Below, piece after piece: positions 46,961 to 57,160 of a stretch of 64,000 nucleotides of DNA. Location: positions 1 to 64,000 of the forward strand of contig JAUGWO010000127.1 of NCBI GenBank assembly GCA_049724395.1, written 5' to 3'. Both the position numbers and the translations under genes were made by a program. Position 1 is the first letter of the stretch. Each line of letters begins with the position of its first letter. Below the pieces are notes generated by a model. That model did not search any database, was not told the DNA's origin, and worked only from the letters and a program-made list of their open reading frames with translations. The DNA is from Spongospora subterranea f. sp. subterranea. Lineage: Eukaryota > Endomyxa: Phytomyxea > Phytomyxea > Plasmodiophorida.

Positions 46961-48525
46961 ACATTTCCTAAAGCACATTACAAATATCAAAATGGATAAA
47001 ACCGCAAAACCCGAAGCAAACTACAAGAAATAGCACACATAGCTGTCAGGCTTCGAAACCATGGAAATGCTGGAATTGACTGCGTCTGTAACATCTTTCA
47101 AACCGGATGGTCCGTATTACTGAAACACTGTCTTGATCAACTGCCACTACCAGAATATGAACATGCAATTCATTTTATCGTCTTGCACTTTTCAGAAGGT
47201 CTTTTCCTTTCGCCTTTTCAGTTGCTCCAAAATGACGCGTTCATTCATTGAAGTTTGCAGTTGTATAATTTGCTCCCGTCTTGTATTGTGAAAAAACAAT
47301 GCTATTTTTGACCACGGTCTTGCTGCGCGATTTCTCAGTGTTCGCTGCTCTATTTTGATGTTCGTTGCAATCAATCCTCATATCAAAACTGATCCCTCAG
47401 GCTGCAGCACTACCGGAAAAGGGATAAATCACATAAAAAGCGGCTATTCCCCCAAAGACTTGTGTCAGCGTGATGCAAAAATAGTTACATCGACTTTGAA
47501 TATTCAGTAAGGATCTCAACAGGACAATTTCAATTGATGTGCTCGCAGCTCAATTCAAAATCTGCGCTAACTTTATCAACTAACAAAAAAATTTGCTCTC
47601 TTTCATGACCAGATTCTTGTTTGATCGTTCTGTCAATCTGGCCAAATTCGCGCCCTCATATTGGTGAGCCGGGTAACCGCATTTCCCAGTGGGCATGCGG
47701 AATCGCGGCCAGTTGACCGGGATCCACTGAGGGTTACCTTTATTACCACACGCGGGCTGGCCTGCACAAACGGTCATCGGACAGCTTTATTGGTGAGTGC
47801 AGTTCAGCAATTATGGACCCAAACAGTGACTCGATCGTGCTACACTCGTCGCTGATAACTAGTGGTAACCACACCAACACATGGCACTATAATACACCCG
47901 CGACACTCCTTTGAAATGAAAAAGCTCTTCGTAGCATTGCAAATGTTTTATTCTCGACGCAACATGACATGGAATGCAAACCTGAAATTCCGACAGCGTG
48001 TGCCGCACATTTTCTCCATTCTTGTCAGGCGCACCACTTTGCGGACACTGTTCGCTTTTTCTGACGTTGACTACGGTTTTCCTTTTCGGGCTTTTCGCCA
48101 GTCTCCTAACAGTACTGCCGCAATGTCCGTTATTACTCTTTTCTTGTGCGAATCAAAGTATTTGCTATCAATTCCCATGCACGCTTTTCCAACCATATTA
48201 TACGACCGATTCGCTTGTAACCCGTACGAGATAGTAGCATGAGCATTCCTAGCGCGTCGGTTAAACTCGAGCTTTGAGTCAAGTTCGGCAGCAAAGCAAA
48301 TGCTTTCTCTTTTGGCGTTACATACGAGTCGGCCGTATAATAATGTAGCTCGTCATTTGGGGTTGTGGCGCCTTCACCACTCGTATACTCGTATCGCCAA
48401 GCATTGATAAAAGTGCTGCAAGGTTCTCTGCACCGTGGAGATGACAGCTCGTCAACAAGCTTTGCCGCTGATTGCCCTTGTTCTTCTTACTCGTCAGCAC
48501 ATAGATCTTTTTTATTATGATAGAT

Positions 48526-49029
48526 TTAACTGATTACACATGATTTGTTCGGGTTTGAGTGCGAAAACGGCTCCTTATCACTAATGCTGATTCCGCCATT
48601 CGTAGTTACGCTTTTGACTATTTGTTGAGACATTTCTTGTTCTTTCACCACGACGTCAGTACTTTGGGGTTCTTTTTCTGCAGATTGCGGGTGTCCTCCA
48701 GAGTTTCTAATATTTGCAGGATTTTCTGCTGATTGCTTGACATCGATGTTTTCTACCTTCACCTGCCCTACCAGCTCTTCTTTCAACGAGCATCGATGGT
48801 TTGTGAAGCCAGTTGTACTTGGCGTTATTGGTTGTAAGAACTCGCCTCCGAATTCGTAATCGTCCCATACCACCATTCCATTATTTTCTACTGCCAAAGC
48901 ACTTGTTACTCTGTTTGCGACGAAATTCGGGCTGATCAACTTACAGTGTGGCAAGGTTATTGTGTCAAAATCGAGGCGACATTGACGAATAGAAGGGAGA
49001 CAAGATGACTCGGAATCGGAATCAGACAT
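48526..49029 (-). CDS. Uncharacterised 167-residue acidic protein
   Basis: A single intron-less frame starting MSDSDSESSCLPSIRQCRLD. Polar and acidic, no membrane span, with a VKVENIDVKQ stretch and Gln/Glu-rich C-terminal half. It ends NKSCVIS, which has a CaaX-like CVIS tail, a possible prenylation site (Cys, two aliphatic residues, Ser). No family recognised. It lies divergently to TAF6, 535 bp apart. Confidence 0.5.
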   Translation of the reverse strand: MSDSDSESSCLPSIRQCRLDFDTITLPHCKLISPNFVANRVTSALAVENNGMVVWDDYEFGGEFLQPITPSTTGFTNHRCSLKEELVGQVKVENIDVKQSAENPANIRNSGGHPQSAEKEPQSTDVVVKEQEMSQQIVKSVTTNGGISISDKEPFSHSNPNKSCVIS

Positions 49030-49564
49030 GTAAAATGCCGGGAAAGGTGTTGATGTGAAGTCGATAAAACTACAATTTATCGAAATGATCGGTGTTCTTT
49101 ATCCGTTCCGATCGAGCATGACCCGAATATCGTTACAGTCCTCTCTTGCTTCTTCGTACTGTACTGTTGTTACAAACCACACTAAGCGCTGGTTGATATA
49201 ATTTCCTATTATCAACTGGAGCTCTCGAAGAGCTTCTCTAGTATAGCAACAAAACGCTCAAGATAAAGCTGACTGCTGAACAGCGTCTAGGTAATCTCGT
49301 CACCAAATTTCGTTGAGCGGTGCGGAATGACTCCGAAATGGATCGTCAGACCCAAAAAATTGTCCCATTGTTTGACTAAATTGACGTCACATTCCCCGTC
49401 AAACACAGCAACTGTTGCCATTCGAGGTGCTCAGCACTGAGATTTAGATTTTAGACCGTTTGTGAGCTTGTGGACTGTATATACCAGAGTCCGATCATTC
49501 GTTTTGATTATTGCGTAACCTCCTTTCTAAGCGGATCTTTAACCTGCAGTCCACCTGGTCAGCA
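49030..49564. other. Divergent intergenic region upstream of TAF6
   Basis: No gene seen. It holds the shared 5' flanks of the minus-strand unknown gene and TAF6, with the TATA-like site listed below. Confidence 0.5.
49478..49483 (+). promoter_or_regulatory. TATA-like element before TAF6
   Basis: TATATA in the context ACTGTATATACCAG, 87 bp before the chosen TAF6 start. A transcription start 25-30 bp downstream (about 49510) would make the in-frame ATG at 49511 too close to the 5' end and favours ATG 49565. Inference only. Confidence 0.35.
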
Positions 49565-50923
49565 ATGGTCATGGCAGGGTCGGAATCGGGAATTGCCACA
49601 GGTGGGATTGAGGGCGCAATCATTCGAGCCGAATCGGTTCGCGCTATCTGTGAGCAATGCCTGACCACAGACGCCACCGGCCCGATTTTAGATCTCTCCC
49701 TTTGCGAGGCAGTGGCTGCAGAAGTGGAATATCGCATTCGCCAAGTTTCTCAAGATGCACTGAAGTTTATGGCTGCGTCACGACGTACGCGCATGACATG
49801 TGCAGATATTGATAGCGCATTGCGTTTGAGGAATGTTCCTGGCCTCTATGGTTTCAGAAATTCATCCTCCCCAATCACATTTTCTCCCGTCTCTGGTTAT
49901 AGTGATTTATTCTATGTTGCCGATCCTGTACTACCATTATCTAATATTCTGACTTCTCCGCTTCCTGCTGCTCACCCCGATTCAACTTTTTCTGTCCATT
50001 GGCTTGCTGTTCACGGCGTCCAGCCTTGCATAGCTCAAAATCCTTCACCCGACCCGTCTTCATTGCCAGTGCATAATGCAGACAGCAGCGGTGCCCAAGC
50101 AGTTGTCAAACCTCCTGTTCGCCATGTTCTTTCTAAAGAACAGCAAATGTATTACGATCAAGTGACGTTAGGGATTCGTAGTGGAGATGAAGCCCTTGAA
50201 AGGGCGGTTCTCCAATCAGTATCTCGCGATCCTGGCCTTCATCAACTTCTTCCTTACCTGGTCCAATTCGTTGCTGACCAGGTGAACCGGCATCTTCGTG
50301 ATCTGCCACAACTTTGGGCTGCCATGCGCCTATGTCAAGCCTTGATATATAGCCCACATCTTCGTATCGAGTCGTATTTGCACCAAGTTATGCCGCCAAT
50401 CTTGACATGTCTTGTTGGTCGACACCTCTGCTATGATTGCAGCCAGGATCATTGGGCATTACGCGACTATTCAGCGTCGTTAGTGGCGTACATTTGTAGA
50501 CGTTTCGGACCTATTTACCAAACTTTACAACCAAGGGTTACCAAAACTTTGGCCAAAGCTTTTCTGAATCCTGATAGACCGTTGACGACTCATTATGGTG
50601 CTATTCGTGGGCTGCAAGCGCTTGGTGACAACGTTATTCGTTTGCTGGTCCTTCCTCATGTCCCGCTATTTCATAAAATCCTGCAACCTGAGCTGTTGAA
50701 TGCCACAAATCCTGCGAAACGATTAGAGGCAGAGCAGTGTCAAGGAGCATTATTGCAGGCGTGTGGTGTTTATGTACGGAACCAAATGAAATCACAATCG
50801 GATCTGGAAGTTGACGATGGCACAGTTCAACTGCTGGAAGACCTCAATTGTCTTTTCGGAGAAGCGTTGCACCCCTATCTCATCATCTCAAATGAGGATA
50901 TATTCTCGACAGCGCAGATCTAA
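49565..50923 (+). CDS. Transcription initiation factor TFIID subunit 6 (TAF6)
   Basis: TFIID (and often SAGA) subunit that pairs with TAF9 through a histone fold. An intron-less frame of 452 residues. Histone fold at about residues 12-85: SLCEAVAAEVEYRIRQVSQDA, LKFMAASRRTRMTCADIDSA, LRLRNVPGLYGF. The middle linker is followed by the conserved TAF6 C-terminal HEAT region from about residue 190 (VLSKEQQMYYDQVTLGI, DPGLHQLLPYLVQFVADQV, LRDYSASLVAYICRRFG, THYGAIRGLQALGDNVIRLLVLP). An earlier in-frame ATG at 49511 would add 18 residues without conservation. No defect seen. Confidence 0.92.
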   Translation: MVMAGSESGIATGGIEGAIIRAESVRAICEQCLTTDATGPILDLSLCEAVAAEVEYRIRQVSQDALKFMAASRRTRMTCADIDSALRLRNVPGLYGFRNSSSPITFSPVSGYSDLFYVADPVLPLSNILTSPLPAAHPDSTFSVHWLAVHGVQPCIAQNPSPDPSSLPVHNADSSGAQAVVKPPVRHVLSKEQQMYYDQVTLGIRSGDEALERAVLQSVSRDPGLHQLLPYLVQFVADQVNRHLRDLPQLWAAMRLCQALIYSPHLRIESYLHQVMPPILTCLVGRHLCYDCSQDHWALRDYSASLVAYICRRFGPIYQTLQPRVTKTLAKAFLNPDRPLTTHYGAIRGLQALGDNVIRLLVLPHVPLFHKILQPELLNATNPAKRLEAEQCQGALLQACGVYVRNQMKSQSDLEVDDGTVQLLEDLNCLFGEALHPYLIISNEDIFSTAQI

Positions 50924-51161
50924 AGGCTTCAGAAACCAAGGCACACACAATTCAAATATTAAGTTAACGTACGTCTTTATTGGGGGCTAAATATGTTTAT
51001 TATTACTACATACAGTCCATATTGATAAACGATTCATCGCCATTATCTCCCGTCTGTTTCTTGTAAATAAAACCTATCTGAGAGGCTACATGGTGCCGTC
51101 TAAAGCACGTTCCGTTAGGGCAATGCAGCAAATTCCACTCGCACCAATATGAGATTGATAA

Positions 51162-51597
51162 TTAAAAATACAATCTGTGTATATCACCAATATTTAAATT
51201 TGCATTACATGAAGGACACCGCCTATGGATCCGAACAGCTTGCTGTATACAAGAGAAACAAAACTGTTTTACAACGGTTAGAAAAATCAATGCCGACGCC
51301 AATGAACCTTACAATGTGGCCGCAGACGGAGCTGGCAGCCTCTAAGATGCTCTCTAAACATATAGGACAGGATAGTCGCCTGGCTCGGTCGAACTTCTCA
51401 TCATCACTTGTGTCTATGGTCAGGTCAATAGGAGCTGACCTGTTAGACCTGGTTATCCTTTCTTCAATGATTTCGATATCATCATCACCATCGATTATGA
51501 CAATATCTGGAGTGGCTCTGGCATTTTTCCTGCCATTGGAAACGACCTCTGTTCTAGATGACTTGGAAACTTTCGCTTGACGCAGGGGAATCGACAT
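51162..51597 (-). CDS. Compact SUMO-targeted ubiquitin ligase-like RING protein
   Basis: Two exons, 51597-51313 and 51263-51162 (49-bp intron), 128 residues. The C-terminal RING is CPICLESILEAASSVCGHIF then CFSCIQQAVRIHRRCPSC. The splice lies between CGHI and FCFSC, and choosing this acceptor restores the full C3HC4 ligand set. The N-terminal half has a basic patch and three hydrophobic-acidic stretches (DIVIIDGDDD, IEIIEE, PIDLTIDTSDDE) that match SUMO-interaction motifs. RING plus tandem SIMs is the layout of RNF4/Slx8-Rfp1 type ligases, which ubiquitinate SUMO-modified nuclear proteins. Much smaller than most relatives. Confidence 0.75.
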
Positions 51598-51986
51598 ACC
51601 AAGTTAGACAAATAGTCGATATTGGTAGGAAAGAAGCTTGAAAACAGGAGCCGTCTTAAATTGGACAGGATAAGTTTTGTGGCGTTACTGATATCAGAGA
51701 AAGAACGCCAACCTGGAATCTGATAGCGCCGCGTGACTTTAGACAATGAGATGGTGAAGATACCTAACGGTGTGATGACGGTTGCCTCCTTCAAGTCCCC
51801 AACCTTTTCTCCAACTGTCAAGTCAACTACAAAAGCTGCACTGCTCCTCCAATCAATGTGCCGGAATGTGAAAGGCCGCGTCATTGCTAGACGAGGCCGC
51901 TCACCGATCATCTGGAGCGAACTCCGTTGCGTCTTGCGACATTTAAGGACCGGAACAATCTTTGTTGGACCAGAGATTGTTGTCAA
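51495..51986 (-). CDS. Possible upstream coding stretch, unknown
   Basis: A frame from ATG 51986 (MTTISGPTKIVPVLKCRKTQ) that looks protein-like to about 51650 (AFVVDLTVGEKVGDLKEATV) and then overlaps the ligase gene out of frame. It may be a small separate gene with a 3' intron, or an extra 5' exon of the ligase. No family recognised. Confidence 0.3.
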   Translation of the reverse strand: MTTISGPTKIVPVLKCRKTQRSSLQMIGERPRLAMTRPFTFRHIDWRSSAAFVVDLTVGEKVGDLKEATVITPLGIFTISLSKVTRRYQIPGWRSFSDISNATKLILSNLRRLLFSSFFPTNIDYLSNLVCRFPCVKRKFPSHLEQRSFPMAGKMPEPLQILS

Positions 51987-52127
51987 ACACGTTTAACCTC
52001 ATTGGGTCGCAGTGAATTCGAGGATTGATTATTTCGTGCCAGTTACAATACGAAAGCGAATCCATCTACTATAAATTTGATACAACCCACGAACAGGTAT
52101 TACTAGAAGTTACAATAGAATATGATA

Positions 52128-54555
52128 TTATCTGATTTGGTTCTTCGAGCGTCTTGGGGTGATCTCGAATTCGTCTTGGTCGTCAACACGGCGTTTCTTT
52201 CCAGATATTGCCTCAGCAGTACTGTGCTTAGCCGTCTTTTCGCGCAACTCGTCCACAGACTCGCTTTTGTTCGCAAACCCTATCACGAGATGACGTCCGT
52301 AAGAGATGAGTTGCGGCAAGATTGGTTCTGGCGTTCTCAGCTTCGGTTGCGGACGAAAATTCAACGAATGCGAAACCTCTATGGCCGCCACCAAACTTAG
52401 TCGGTATTCGACAGGATTTAACCCGGCCAAACGTCTGAAATAGATCCCGAAGCTCCTTACTACTTGCCTCAAATGGCACGTTTTTAACCACAAGTTTCGT
52501 GCGGCAGATATTTGAGATTTCTGTCAAGGGGTCAGTCTTCTTGCGAACGACTCTGGACTTTGTCGATGCGATGGAGGATTGGGATAGCAGGAGAGCATGC
52601 CCATCTAGATGAATGTTTTGCTTGGTTTTCAACGCCTCCAATGCCGCTTCACGGTTAACAAACTCAATAAAACCGTAGCCTCTTGACAATGTTTTACCAT
52701 TCTCGGTCCTTTGAGCAATTTTGACACTTCGAATGTCGGGCCCGTTTCCGAATACTTTTTTAACATCTTCGGAGGTCGAAGCAAAATTGAGATTCTTAAC
52801 AAAGAGGGTCGCTTGAGCAGATCCAGGTTCTTCATCAACAAGATCTTTGAAATCGGGGGCAATTTCATGAGGCTCGGATCGTCGAGGAGCGTCGTCAGTC
52901 CAGACATTATGAGGAGCCCATTCAAGGTATAGAGGAACGTGTCGAAATTTGGAGTAAGCCAACGATGAAAAAGCACGGCGGGCCGAAGGACTGGACGACA
53001 TTTCAATCAAAGCTAGCGCTCTGGTTGGCGGTAATACGCATCGAGCAACTTGCCCAAATGGATTGAAAAGGGCTTGAATATCGGAATCGTCACAATCAAA
53101 CGGGATATTCTTGACAATAATAACGGTGTCAGACCGTTTTCCGCGTTCGCCGTCGAATGCGGCAATGTTAACCCCAGCTTCAGAGGACAGCCACTCCTTT
53201 GTCTGGGCGATGACAGATGTTTCTGCCAGCGCTAAATTAACGGCCATGTTGTCTGCACCAGGAGCGAACATATCCGATTTGCTGATAAGTGCACCTGTCA
53301 AGGCAGCTTGAGCGGCGGTGTCGCTTCGAACAAACAGAGAATTCCAATTGTGACTTGATGCGGCATTTGCCTTACGTTCTTTCTCGATTTTCGCTTTGTG
53401 TGTTGCTACTCCTTTTCCATCTTGAACTTCGGTTGGCTCAGGTTTTGCCTGGCCAGGTAGGCAATGCATCAGTCGACCTTGAAAAACTTGGCCGTCCATC
53501 TTAGTCATAGCTCGCAAAGCGCTAGCCCCATTGGAGAATTGAACCATTCCGTATCCTTTGCTTCTTCCCAAATCGTCAACTGGTACATTAACCTCAAGTA
53601 GATCTCCGAAAGGGCGGAACAGCGCGGATAGATCCGCTTCTGTCACTAGGAACGAGAGATTCCTGACAAACAGTCTCGCCGTATCACATACGTCAACAAT
53701 ATCCGAGTTCTTGGCGACATTCCCAGAGACAGCATCATCAACCTTGACGGTTATAGGTTCAGGTTCAACAGCATCAACTGAATCTTCCAAATTCACATCT
53801 TCCTCATCATCAGTGACAGCAGCCCCTGCCGCCGCATCACTACGGTCGACGACCAATTCGGTCATCTCAGGGTTCTGAAACGCTTCATCATCCGAATCAG
53901 AGTCGGAATCGAGGCGCTCCTCCACTGGAGTCTGGTCAAATCTCCGATGCTCTTTTCTTCAACAAAACTTGCTCTCCTCCTCTTTTTTTGCTATTGACAA
54001 CCTGACAAGTGTCATTATCCCAGAATTTGCCCTGATTTCTTGATTTCATCGCTGAAATAAACTATCGCAAGGTTAGCGACAGACACACAAATATAGACGT
54101 TTACCGACTTCGGAAAACTTTTCACTGTTAGCTGTTGAGCTATCATCCGTTTTGTGTTTGGATACGTTAGTTGGAGTTTTGGCAGCAACTTTGGGGAGTA
54201 AAGCAGGATATTCCTCAGGGTGCAGTTTCTGATGGGTTGAGCTCCCTTTGGAATATCGACTCCACGGCCGATCAAGCTTGTTATCGCCAACTGGCAGAGC
54301 GAACTCCACCGAGATCCGACTCGTGTCAAGGAAGGTGTTGTTGAAATGAGCTTTAGCTTTAGCTGCATCTTTGGTGGATTGAAACCCAATAAACCCAATC
54401 TGTCGCGATTGTCCGCTCTTATTTTTGATTACTTTTGCATCAGTTACATTGCCGATTGCTGCAAACGCATCACGAAATCGATCAACCGTGATGTGCTTTG
54501 GTAAATTTTTTACGCAAAGGCGAGAACCTCGATGGGATTCAGCCATTGCTGTCAA
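52128..54555 (-). CDS. Multiple RNA-binding domain protein 1 (Mrd1/RBM19)
   Basis: Nucleolar factor for early 18S pre-rRNA processing. Exons 54555-54105, 54051-54002 and 53949-52128 (introns 53 and 52 bp), about 773 residues. Five RRMs, as in fungal Mrd1: LCVKNLPKHITVDRFRDAF (RRM1), RLFVRNLSFLVTEADLSALF (RRM2), VIIVKNIPFDCDDSDIQALF (RRM3, less regular), TLFVKNLNFASTSEDVKKVF (RRM4) and KLVVKNVPFEASSKELRDLF (RRM5). An acidic linker follows RRM1 (LDSDSDSDDEAF). One extra base near 52300 (in the stretch for ATHL/YGRHLVIGF) breaks the frame before the last 57 residues, which otherwise continue normally (GKKRRVDDQDEFEITPRRSK). This is a sequence error or a recent mutation. Confidence 0.9.
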
Positions 54556-55343
54556 TTTGGATTCTGTTGAAGCGCGGACTCCGCCGCGGTGTCCGAGTCT
54601 GCGGAGAAGAATTGGCCAAAATGGTTGAGGTTACCGTTGCGATGATGTTCAGTTGCTGTTGATCTACATTCCTTGCGATTCCCTGATAATTGGTCTTTCT
54701 ATGTCACTTATTGAAGCGTGAATACCAGATTACGATGTTGTGTATAAAATTCCTTCAATTTCTCCATACTTTTATATATAGTTTTCTATAATATTTGGGC
54801 TCTGGTAACTGCAATCCGACACTGTGAAACTGCAGTTATTTCCAGTGCTTATTTTGCAGAAAGAGCGCACTCAGATCTTGTTTTCATCCAACGGGTGCCG
54901 AACTAGGTTGATGATTTTGGTGAAGGTTGATTGTCCCGAGACAGTGCAATTGTGGCTTAGTGGCCAGGCTCGAACCCGGTCTCCAGGGCTGGCTATAATC
55001 GACTATAAGGGATGACCGAATGAAGCGACCGGGTGGGCCACCGGTGACTGTCGTCACAGTGGCGCAGCCCATGACCCCATGTCACGGATAGATCATTTAT
55101 ATTTGGGGGACAGAGGCAGGTAAACCAGCAGGGCAGACAGGACACTGAACACACTTCTTATATTGACCTATACCCACTTAGTCTGCTCCCAGTCTTTACA
55201 TTACTAGCTTTGCGCCATCCCCACTTCGCCATCCCCACTTCACCATCACCCGATAATCACCTCGTGTACCCATCGAATTTTTACATATTGCAATCATAGT
55301 CAGAAACCGGGCGTCTGACTCCCACAAAGAAAACTTTCACGCC
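54556..55343. other. Intergenic region between Mrd1 and PP2C
   Basis: Divergent 5' flanks. It contains a threefold repeat of about 15 bp (GCCATCCCCACTTC) at about 55212-55250. A TGGCTTAGTGG stretch next to GGCTCGAACCC at 54953-54975 resembles tRNA promoter boxes, but no tRNA fold fits. Confidence 0.5.
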
Positions 55344-56622
55344 ATGGGCTGTGTCTCATCGGCTAACAGGCACGTATCAGATGTTTCCCCTAAGGCAGGA
55401 AAGGATGATGCCAGCGGTAAGCCGTCAGCGTCCGAGGCTGCTGGCTCCCAGCCAAATGATGATGACAAAGTAGGCAAAGCATTCCAGTAATATATCAGTT
55501 TGCGATAACTGAGCCCGATAATAATTTCAGATAGAAAACGCCAGTGTGCAGCGGCGCAGGTTATCTGTTGCTCCATTGCTAGTCGGCGACGTTGAAGGTA
55601 AAAAGGATCACCCCATCTGTTGGTAAAAGCAGGAGGTAATCGCATTGGTGATGTGGTCGAGTAGTTAGCTTATTTGCACGATAATTAGGATGTCGTTCGG
55701 TTTCGACCCACCTCAAGAACATGAAGACCTAGCTCGGTCAGCCGTTGAAACCCCTTCTTCGATCTCTGCACAGTCATGGGTCGCTTTATCAAAGAAAGGA
55801 TATGTCCCATATAATCGCAAAAAGATGAATCAAGATGCCTATTTCGTAGCCGAATCCTTCATAGAGGGTGTGAGCCTATATGGTGTCTGCGATGGTCATG
55901 GAGAGTTCGGCCATCACGTATCAGCTTTCTTCAGAGATAATATTGTCCGCTGCCTTTCAGCAGAAAAGGACCTGAAAGAATCGCCGAGCGATTGCATCAT
56001 GAGGGCAGTGCAAAGACTTTGCTCTGATTTGTCAGAAACACAGATCAATGTCTCGTTTTCTGGGACAACAGCTGTTTTCGCAATCCGTATCGGGCAGACA
56101 ATTATCGTCGGCAACGTTGGCGATTCAAGATGCATTGTCTTGCAACGCTCTGGTAAAGAGCTTATTCCTATTCCCTTATCGAGAGATCAAAAACCTGACG
56201 ATCCCGATGAGAAAAAACGAATTCTGGCTGCGGGGGGTCGTGTTGAGCCTCTTCCCGGCCCAGCTAACGAGGACATGGGTCCATGCCGAGTATGGTTGGC
56301 AGAAATCGATGTTCCAGGGCTGGCAATGTCGAGATCTATAGGCGATGAAGTGTCACATACAGTTGGAGTCTCATCAGATCCTGAAATCCGAGTGTATACC
56401 ATAAGCGAGTCTGATCAGTTTCTGGTTCTCGCCTCTGATGGTGTTTGGGAGTTCTTGACAAACCAGCAAGTCGCCACTCTCGTAGCAACCTGCGCGGATG
56501 ACATGGAAGCGGCTGCAGCTTCTGTGGTGCAAGAATCAACAAAAAGATGGCAGGAAGTAGAAGAAGTTATTGACGATATTACATTTGTTATTCTACAACT
56601 ACAGCCAATTGCAGTTGTATGA
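55344..56622 (+). CDS. PP2C-family (PPM) protein phosphatase with N-terminal lipidation motif
   Basis: Mg/Mn-dependent Ser/Thr phosphatase. Exons 55344-55469, 55531-55622 and 55689-56622 (introns 61 and 66 bp), 383 residues. The first exon starts MGCVSSANR, a good myristoylation (Gly2) and palmitoylation (Cys3) signal, so the enzyme is probably membrane-bound. PPM motifs: KKMNQDAYF, YGVCDGHGEFGH (metal Asp), FSGTTAVFA, VGNVGDSRCIVL, GLAMSRSIGD, LVLASDGVWEFL and DDITFVIL. All metal ligands appear present. An ATG at 55690 would give a shorter protein without the lipid signal. The 5' exons are supported by phase and splice sites. Similar lipidated PP2Cs are known in plants and protists. Confidence 0.85.
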
Positions 56623-56791
56623 CCATAAACATGACGTTATTATGAGACTCCCAATGGCAATGATGTGAAATGATTGTTCAGGCAAATCAGCTTCATGTCA
56701 AATCGCTTCACGGAAGATGCTCCTAATTTTTTTTATCGAAAGCTACTTTTCTCAATACAGTATTATCGCTTCACTTAATCTTTAAAAGGTG

Positions 56792-57072
56792 TCAAGAAGT
56801 GATAGAAAATGTGCCTCGGAAAAACGACAGCCATGAGTTAAAATAGCCATTAGCCTAAAATGCTCACCTTCCCGTACGTAGTATTCGCCTGTTTCGATAC
56901 ACTTCGGCAACTGTTCGGTTTCCTTCCATTGATTGGTTGTCGGCGTCAGCGGCAGTGTCTCGGGGCCTGAGTACGCAACGATTCGTCGGAATATGGCGTA
57001 ATTTTGACAGCGCTGTACTATTGCTGAAATCGCGGCCAGTATTATTATAAATGGAGTCCATCTGGCTAGCAA
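56792..57072 (-). CDS. Small single-pass membrane protein, 75 residues
   Basis: Two exons, 57072-56868 and 56814-56792 (53-bp intron, GTGAGC..CGAG), 75 residues. An N-terminal hydrophobic anchor (RWTPFIIILAAISAIV, residues 4-19) is followed by a short soluble tail with PETLPLTPTTNQWKETEQLP. The layout resembles small mitochondrial or ER membrane factors, but I cannot name the family. It is divergent from VPS36, with only about 88 bp between starts, so they may share a promoter. Confidence 0.5.
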
Positions 57073-57160
57073 CCTTATTAACTGCTAAGTCGGCCCGGCC
57101 ATCGATCCCATAGCCATTAATTGTTCAGCTGACAATTTTGTGCATAGTGGTTTGCCGGTT

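Larger units (their letters stand above)
45179..48525. other. Gene-poor stretch with repeats
   Basis: A 3.3-kb stretch with only weak open frames. It contains the repeat cluster and foldback at 45.68-46.97 kb listed separately. 47.0-48.5 kb has some unassigned open stretches (for example plus 47862-48242, 126 residues, unknown) but nothing I would call a gene. Confidence 0.5.

Noticed and set aside
47862-48242. 126-residue plus-strand frame
   Set aside because: No recognisable motif, spans sequence overlapping another open frame and lies in a repeat-rich stretch; not enough to call a gene.
54946-55010. Possible tRNA or SINE promoter boxes (TGGCTTAGTGG, GGCTCGAACCC)
   Set aside because: The two boxes are almost adjacent and no cloverleaf or acceptor stem can be drawn on either strand.
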